Of a DNA stretch of 64,000 nt, positions 45,303 through 64,000 are shown in pieces. The notes beneath the pieces are model-generated. The model worked only from the letters and a program-made list of their open reading frames with translations. It did no database searches and was not told where the DNA came from. Source of the stretch: Chimonanthus salicifolius. Lineage: Eukaryota; Streptophyta; Magnoliopsida; Laurales; Calycanthaceae. Numbering within the stretch: position 1 is the first letter of the stretch; every line of letters starts with the position of its first letter. The DNA lies in NCBI GenBank assembly GCA_013350335.1, contig CM023534.1, positions 18,185,302-18,249,301 of the forward strand, written 5' to 3'. Position numbers and translations under genes: made by a program.

Positions 45303-47044
45303 GTGGAATCAATACTCACCCACTCTGACAAAATTCTAACTGCGACAGGGCTTGCATTAAATTTGATCAAACTACACTAATACGAAGCTTGCACTTTATT
45401 AATGTGATGTTCAAACATTCTAAGTGCATGGTACATGCATAAGCCATGGTATATTAATTTTTTATAATTAAAGTATTCACGTTTTTTGAACTATTTAATT
45501 AATTTTTAGGATATGTAAAGAGTGTCCATTCTAATACGTGCATATTTTTTTAGGAGATATGAATTTTAGTGAACTTTCCATTTTGTCTCTCATTCATCTG
45601 CATAAATTGATTCACTTTCGAGTGAATCGATTCACTTATTGATTCACTAGTTGGTGCACTCACTTGAATTTTTTTCATTTCCAAGTGAATCGGTTCACTC
45701 ATCGGTGCACCAGACAGGTGAACCGATTCACTAGAAAGTGAACCAATTTCTGCGAATAAATGTGAGGCAAAGTAGGTAATCTGAAAACCTCGTGTCTCTT
45801 TAAAATAATTTTCCATCCACCCTATGTAAAAATCTAAATAACTCTATATAGAGTGGTCTTTTGAACTAAAGTAGAAATTAAATTCAGAACTCATACTTTT
45901 GTGTAAACTCTTAGATCTCCATTTGTACTTTCAATGTGGGACTCTTTCGCAGCTTCAACAATACTCCTCTCGAACGAGGCCCTTCAGTGGAGAGAGTGAC
46001 TCCAGCCATTCTGTTCGTCTGGGAGATCTCCTAAACTCACATGACGTAGTCTGAGATCTAACTCAGATTCCTAGCCCAAATGACTAGCTTATTAGGTGGA
46101 ATAACCCAAGTCATTTATAAACTTTTAGATCTCCCTCTGCACTTCTAATGTGGACTCATTCGCAGCAGCTCCAACTTTTTAGATTTCTGACCATCATTTT
46201 AATTCTATTTTAATTAAATTGATCAAATTATATTTTAAAACCTTTAAAATAATATTAATTTTCAATTAAAAACTCTCACATTTGAGTGTACACAATAATC
46301 ATTTATGTAAAGTGTGCGAGGGAACATTACGTCTATCTAAATCATCATTATCATTGAGGGAGAATTACTCCACTTGAGATTGAGGCTCTTCTAAGTTCTC
46401 AATTCTCATCAACAAATTCTCATCTACTCATGCCTCATATTTATAATGTTTTTAGTAAAAAATACATAAAAAATAAAAATTCAAATTCTATAAGTTAATG
46501 TCATGCATCCACCTTGTGGTAACTTGAAATAACATGATGATTTATTACACTTTTATTTATCAATAAAATTATACCATATTACTAGTATATTTATACATTT
46601 CATCACTTATTTTTAACAAATAATCACAAAAACTAAGCTTAAGCAAGTCCAAAAATCTTAGGTACAATCTAAAGAAATTCATGTAATCTCGTTACTGTTA
46701 GGATATTGATTACGTAATGGACTTTTACAAGATCAAATATAAAAAAATTAAAAAATATGATCAGATGCCTACTCATTGAGCCTTTATTTAAGCATTTTAC
46801 GATCAAATGACTCTTTTAAAGGATCTCTTTATGTATCATCAAAATTTACACAATATTTTAACATTTGATTTATGATTCACACCTTAACGGCTATTAAAAT
46901 AAAAAATTTCTTTTATATTATTAATAATTAACTATTAAATAAATTTAAAAGATAAGAATATTACGATCTCAATTGCATCTTAATTCTAAAATATAAAAAA
47001 TATTATAAATGCATTTGAATTGTGATTCATTCATTATTATATCA
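45303..47044. other. Intergenic DNA with a palindromic GTGAATCGATTCAC cluster
   Basis: 45600-45750 contains several GTGAATCGATTCAC-like palindromes and half-sites (GTGAATCGGTTCAC, GTGAACCGATTCAC). Two similar blocks, ACTCTTAGATCTCCATTTGT (45908) and ACTTTTAGATCTCCCTCTGC (46121), suggest an old duplicated repeat. No gene recognised. Confidence 0.5.
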
Positions 47045-47052
47045 CTTTAAGA

Positions 47053-47387
47053 CAATTTTGTTAAACCGGCCGGACCCGCGGGTCAACTGTGGCCAAGCTG
47101 AAATACGAGTTGGATCATTTAAAAACTCTTTTGGGTTAAAAACCCTATGAAGAAAATGACGATGAAGATGTTGATTCTTTTGGGAATATGAATTTTGAAT
47201 CATTAATTTTTTTTATTTATAATTGTGTTTGTAAGAGAGAATATATTTTTATGAAATATAATCTTAGTTAATAATTTAATATTATATTAATAGCACAGAT
47301 TTAACTATGAGTCAACCCAATTGAACCTTATTAAACCCACCTTTTCTCTAAGATAGATTACTCCGCAGACTGGATTTTAAAACATTG
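47053..47387. mobile_element. hAT-type MITE
   Basis: 335 bp with a perfect 8-bp duplication CTTTAAGA (47045-47052 and 47388-47395). The ends CAATTTTGTTAAACC and, on the - strand, CAATGTTTTAAAATCC are imperfect inverted repeats. No coding capacity. Confidence 0.85.
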
Positions 47388-47395
47388 CTTTAAGA

Positions 47396-48983
47396 TAAAC
47401 ATGCCTCACTCTCTTGAGAAGCCAGTAGGATTCTGTGGGTAGATGCACTCTTGGGTTTTATTAATTGTTCCATTGTTCTCTCCTGTTGCAACAGATAACA
47501 CTTTGCATGAGAGACATTTTTTATTATTATTAAAGTGTTCGTACATCTAAGAGTACTCAACTAATCTCGAGAGTATTGTATAAGTCTTCCTACTTATATA
47601 TACAGGGTAATTTCACGGGAAGTATCTCTTTATAATAAAATAAAAATCAAACTCAAGATTCTCACCTTTTAAGTTGGATTCCTCACATCACTTTAATTCC
47701 TTTGAGTTGCATAGAATCTTAATGTCTCATACAGAACAAATCCATTTTGGAGGCCATATTACCTAAATAGTGTATCCTCAGTCAAACTTTTATACTTCAC
47801 GAATTGATTCAATTTGAATTTACTGTGAATTGAGATCACTGTTAATCAAATTTTATTAAAAAAATTATTTTAAATATTAACGTTTAAATTAAAAATTATA
47901 ATTTCATGAATTTACCACTGAAGGGGCTCATCGACCTTAAACTATAGTACTTTAGTTTAAAATAATATAAAATATTCTTTTGACATACTGTATGTAGTGG
48001 GCCAATGAATTACATTAATATGAAATTGAAAATTTTAGACTATCATAGAATAAAAAAATTGAGAATATTATTTACTACTGTTTGACTCAAATCATTGAAA
48101 TTATTACATCTCATTGTTAATTATATTTACTTGACTTTGATTACTAAAAAAGACATTTAACTCTAAATTTTAGTTATAAAAATTTTCTACAGTCTTAATT
48201 ATAGTATCATATAATAATAAATATATTTGATACTTTTAAGCAAAATAATTTATACTTAATAAAGGAAAAACTGAGCATATAGGTCTCATATGGGATTCAT
48301 TGAATGGTAAATTTAAACTTTTAAAATGTTATTTTCTCTTTAAATATAAATCTAATTGTAAATATTGTCCTTTTTAATATGTATTTTCACTGTCAATTGA
48401 CTATAAGAGAAAAGTACTATTTAATAATAAAATTAAAAGCTAAAATAATTTAATATTTTATTTTAAATAATTTAATGATAATCTAATCTATATATTTAAT
48501 CTTAACGTGAAGCTCACAGTCAAGAGTAACTTATTTTGAGCTTCGGAGTTGTAGACATTTGCTCATCACTATATTTCTTTGTTGGGTCAAAATTTAATTG
48601 ACATCACTAATTTATAAATTACATGTAACGTAATTATTACAAAAAATAAAACCTTTTGATATTTAAATATGAAATGGAACTTCCATTTTAAATTAGTGAT
48701 GCAATTCACTAGGGTCAAAAGATATTTTCCAAGGTTAAGTTTTGATCTCTCGAGCTTGTAAGCAAGAACTTTTTAAACCTCTATATCATATTATTATGTT
48801 TTATAATATTATTATTTTTAATTTTATAGATGAAAACATTTTATTTCATTTTATGATGCAACTTTATAAATTTAATTTTCAAAATAGCACATATAAATTA
48901 GTTTAACAGTTATTATACAGAAACTTTATTAAATGATATTAGATTTTTATAATATAGATATTTTTATCTATTAATAAAATTCT
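47396..48983. other. AT-rich intergenic DNA
   Basis: No gene, RNA or clear repeat boundary recognised. Confidence 0.4.
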
Positions 48984-48991
48984 TTATAAAT

Positions 48992-49613
48992 CAGTGTTTT
49001 AAAAACTGGCTTGGCCCGTCCGTGGTTGAGTCGGTGGTTTAACCGCAATCAGCTTAATCATAGGCTGATTTAAAAAGATTTTTTTTTCAACAAACAAAAC
49101 CCCTAAAAAATGGGTCAAACTCTTCAAACCATAATCAGAAAAACTATTTCAAAATAAAAAAATCAATTAAAAAAATTAAAAAAAATCGTTTAAAAAAGCA
49201 GTGAACAAGTGTGCCCTAGCTCTTCATCTTATATGTTAGGCTACCGTTCCAATTTCTTTACGCAAATTTAAGGTACTGATAGGAAAATATGAATTTAGAG
49301 ACTTTACGCTATTAAGCCCAAAATGGATATTAGAATAGAAAACAATAAAATATTGGGAAGAAATATAAAAAATCAAATAATTACACATGAAAATAAAGTG
49401 TGGAAAATTAGCTACTAAAATCTGTTAAAATAAGAAGGTATTTAAAAAAAGCATTTTCATTATCTTATTATTATATTTAGATGTGACAAAACTATTTTTT
49501 GTTTAAAATTTTATTTTAACTCATCAATTAAATCTTAATTAATAATTTAATATATTTACAATATTTATATAAGTGACATGAGTTTGACCGAGTTTGACCA
49601 TCGTTGAACCCAG
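48992..49613. mobile_element. Probable hAT-type element
   Basis: 622 bp flanked by a perfect 8-bp duplication TTATAAAT (48984-48991 and 49614-49621). The left end CAGTGTTTTAAAAACTGG resembles the ends of the MITE at 47053-47387. The right end (CTGGGTTCAACGATGG on the - strand) matches only weakly. No coding capacity. Confidence 0.65.
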
Positions 49614-49621
49614 TTATAAAT

Positions 49622-49901
49622 ATAAGTCGATACAATATATATCGACTATACTGTAATAATATCAGTGATTTAAAAAAAAAATTAAAAAATCAGTGTTTCC
49701 CCCTATGTTTTTAGTGGGCGATATTGGCCAATATTATTTTATTTTAATTTCAAAATTTATTATTTTAATTAAAAAGGCCAATTTTCTATTTTTTAATTTT
49801 TTAATTCAAAAAAATAGAAAATGAAAAAATAACGTGAGATTTGAAAAAAAAAATAAAAGAGAGAAAGATATCTTTCCATATCCCCAATATAGGTCCCAAA
49901 A
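49622..49901. other. AT-rich spacer
   Basis: Contains GATATTGGCCAATATT (near 49709-49724), resembling hAT MITE ends. No gene seen. Confidence 0.35.
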
Positions 49902-49909
49902 TAAAAACA

Positions 49910-51123
49910 GGCTCGACATTCACACACCTGAAAAAACTGCCTCTACACACTCCATTCAATATTCGGGTGGTAAATCACCACGATACCCCTGTATTTTCAT
50001 TCGTTCTAACGAATGTTCAGTTCATTTTAACATTCGTTCGAATGAATACATGCATATCTCCACAATTTTCATTCGTTCGAATGAATACTCCATATAAATT
50101 TAATTCATTCGAATGAATCGAGTAAACAGTAATGAGCGTTACTGTTCATCCGTTCCTTCGAATGAACTGAGTGAACAGTAATGATTTTCTTTAAAATTTT
50201 AAAGTTATTTTTTAGGCACTGTGTATTTTTAAAATTTGTCAAATTAAATATCCGGACTAATTACGATAATCTGATAAAAATACTTTAACATTTTAAAGTC
50301 TTTTGACACTCCTAAATGATTAAAACACAATGTTTTATAAATAAAGATATCATTAGTCTGTGCCGAAAATATATTTAGGAGTGTCAAAAGACCTTGAAGT
50401 CTTAAAGTATTTTTATCAGGTTATCGTAATTAGTTTAGATATTCAATTTGAGAAATTTTGGAAATATACAGTGCTTAAAAAATAATGTTCTATCTTCCAT
50501 ATGCTACCGTAATACATAGTGTATTAAATAATAAAATATCCTTTAAAACTTTAAAGTTATTTTTAAGCACTGTATATTTTTAAAATTTCTCAAATTGAAT
50601 ATCCGAACTAATTACGATAACTTGATAAAAATACTTTAAGACTTCAAGGTCTTTTGACACTCTTTAATTTGTTTTCGGCACAGTCTAGAGATACCCTTAT
50701 TTGTAACATACTATGTTTTAAATATTTCAGAGTGTCAAAAGATCTTTAAGTCTTAAAATATTTTTATCAGGTTATCGTAATTAGTCCGAATATTTAATTT
50801 GAGAAATTTTAAAAATACACATTGTTTAAAAAATAACTTTAAAATTTAAAAAAAAATCAATTCATTTGAATCGATTGAACATTCACGCGCTACTTTTCAC
50901 TCGGTTCATTCATCAATGAACTGTTCACTCAATTCATTTGAATTAATTAAATTTATATGGAGCATTCATAAAAATTACAGGATATACATATATTCCAAAA
51001 TGAACTGGACAGAACGAATGAAAATAAAGAGTATCGTAGTAATTTGCCACCTAATTTGCCACCTCAATACAGAATCAGATATATGTGTAGGGGCAATTTT
51101 TCTCGATGTGCGAATGTGGAGCC
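49910..51123. mobile_element. Foldback-type element 2, upstream of the RCC1-repeat gene
   Basis: 1214 bp with a perfect 8-bp duplication TAAAAACA (49902-49909 and 51124-51131). The ends are GGCTCGACATTCACACACCT and, on the - strand, GGCTCCACATTCGCACATCG, with inverted homology continuing for about 200 bp. The outer arms carry ATTCGTTCGAATGAAT palindromes. The core has four units homologous to those of the element at 43317-44338: forward 50196-50330, reverse 50371-50485, forward 50549-50663, reverse 50727-50842. The right border lies 181 bases before the RCC1-repeat ATG. No coding capacity. Confidence 0.87.
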
Positions 51124-51131
51124 TAAAAACA

Positions 51132-51304
51132 ACTCAAATTTTATAATGAAAAATCTAAAAAAAGGAAAATTCATAAAAGATATTCCTACATTGGCCAGTC
51201 TCTTTCCAATCAGGCAGCTTCGATAACAGTTGCCTTCTTCTTCTTCTTCTCTCTCTCTAATTCTCCCAACTCAACAGTGCAGTGGGCAAGCAGCTCCTTC
51301 TTTC
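51132..51304 (+). promoter_or_regulatory. Short promoter/5' UTR of the RCC1-repeat gene
   Basis: Only 173 bases separate the duplication of foldback element 2 from the ATG. The stretch includes TTTTATAATG near 51139, a candidate TATA, and a CTTCTT/CTCTCT pyrimidine leader typical of plant 5' UTRs. Transcription start was not determined. Confidence 0.35.
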
Positions 51305-63313
<12,009 letters not shown>

Positions 63314-64000
63314 CATCTCAACATTGCCAGTATCCTACTGGTGGCCACTTCACAGGCAGTATAGCATCCCTCTCTGTGGGTTTGTTAACTCAGAATCTAC
63401 AGTAACGAATGACATTGGCTGTCTGTAATTCTGCATTGGAATATTGAAAATGAAAATGGTTAATTTATATGATTATGCAATTCAAAATCTACTCAAATGG
63501 TTTTGATAAAGATCATCTTAGAATGATAATGGTTTTTAGATGTGAACACAAAACTAGGACTTTTTTTTTTTAATTAGAAAACTAGGATTGTGGTTCATTA
63601 CCTTTATTCTTTTTTATGGTCAAGGTGTTAGAAGTTTCTTAGAGCATCCGATTAATCTTCGGGCCATATGCAAACCTTCCTATTCATTCACACTGGATAA
63701 TTTTACAGAGTGTGGCCCTTTGAGGTAATGTGAGAATCGAACTCAAGACTTAAACTTCTTGAAGTGGGTTCTTCATGTTCAATACCTCCAGCAGTAAGGG
63801 TATGAATGCACCAATTTTGCAATGCTTCAGCAATCCATCCAAGTGTCAAAAGTCGGTTCTACCAAAACAAGTCCACACCAGCCCTACTTAAAAATGATGG
63901 GAGTGCGCAGCCCTTAAGGAGTGGGTTTCACGAACTTGGATAATAATAAATTTATTAGAATGGTCTTTCTTTAAGTATATGGTTTATAAAACATCACTTT
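63314..64000. other. 3' UTR and downstream flank of the RCC1-repeat gene
   Basis: No further coding sequence recognised. The first 150-200 bases are the likely 3' UTR. The rest is intergenic. Confidence 0.4.

Noticed and set aside
45550..45816. 88-codon open frame on the - strand
   Set aside because: Ser-Glu-Ser-Ile repeats arise from the GTGAATCGATTCAC palindromes rather than a protein.

Overview
This window is nuclear DNA of a flowering plant. The evidence is spliced genes with GT-AG introns of up to 7 kb, plant-type protein families (ALG2, a CURT1/CAAD thylakoid protein, a plant RCC1-repeat protein), AT-rich intergenic DNA and a dense load of LTR retrotransposons, LINE scraps and hAT- and Tourist-like elements. 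The species cannot be told from the sequence.

Three host genes are present, all on the + strand. (1) Positions 1579-9304 hold the last two exons of an ALG2-type mannosyltransferase of the ER N-glycan pathway. They are separated by a 7.26 kb intron, and the last exon carries a one-base frameshift. (2) Positions 16718-23484 hold a small chloroplast CURT1/CAAD-domain gene. Its core exons are intact, its 5' end is uncertain, and intron 4 is filled by a Ty1/copia element. (3) Positions 51305-63313 hold a complete 11-exon RCC1-repeat gene of 396 codons whose introns contain LINE fragments and a broken copia element.

Most of the rest is mobile DNA, and many ends could be fixed by target-site duplications (TSDs). 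LTR elements: a gag-only gypsy-like element 4299-7996 (TSD ATATT); a Ty1/copia element with 141-bp LTRs 18663-23347 (TSD ATTAG); a gag-protease-only copia element 27611-30816 (TSD GGAAT); a 10 kb gypsy element with 3.45 kb LTRs 30845-40894 (TSD AATTT); and a truncated copia relative of the third, 60188-62014 (TSD TCAAA). DNA elements with 8-bp TSDs: 2253-3428, 10776-10924 (imperfect TSD), 13324-14501, 15002-16194, 17888-18355, 43317-44338, 47053-47387, 48992-49613 and 49910-51123. A Tourist-like element with TSD TAA lies at 44408-45299.

The most unusual structures are these. Two elements (43317-44338 and 49910-51123) each contain four copies of a ~115-bp unit arranged forward-reverse-forward-reverse inside long terminal inverted repeats. 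A copia lineage is present twice with the same loss of integrase and reverse transcriptase, so it behaves as a non-autonomous family. A very young gypsy copy has its reverse transcriptase fused in frame to the integrase C-terminus, and its LTRs carry an array of about 12 short TCGGA/TCCGA palindromes. No operon-like or defence-type gene system was found.
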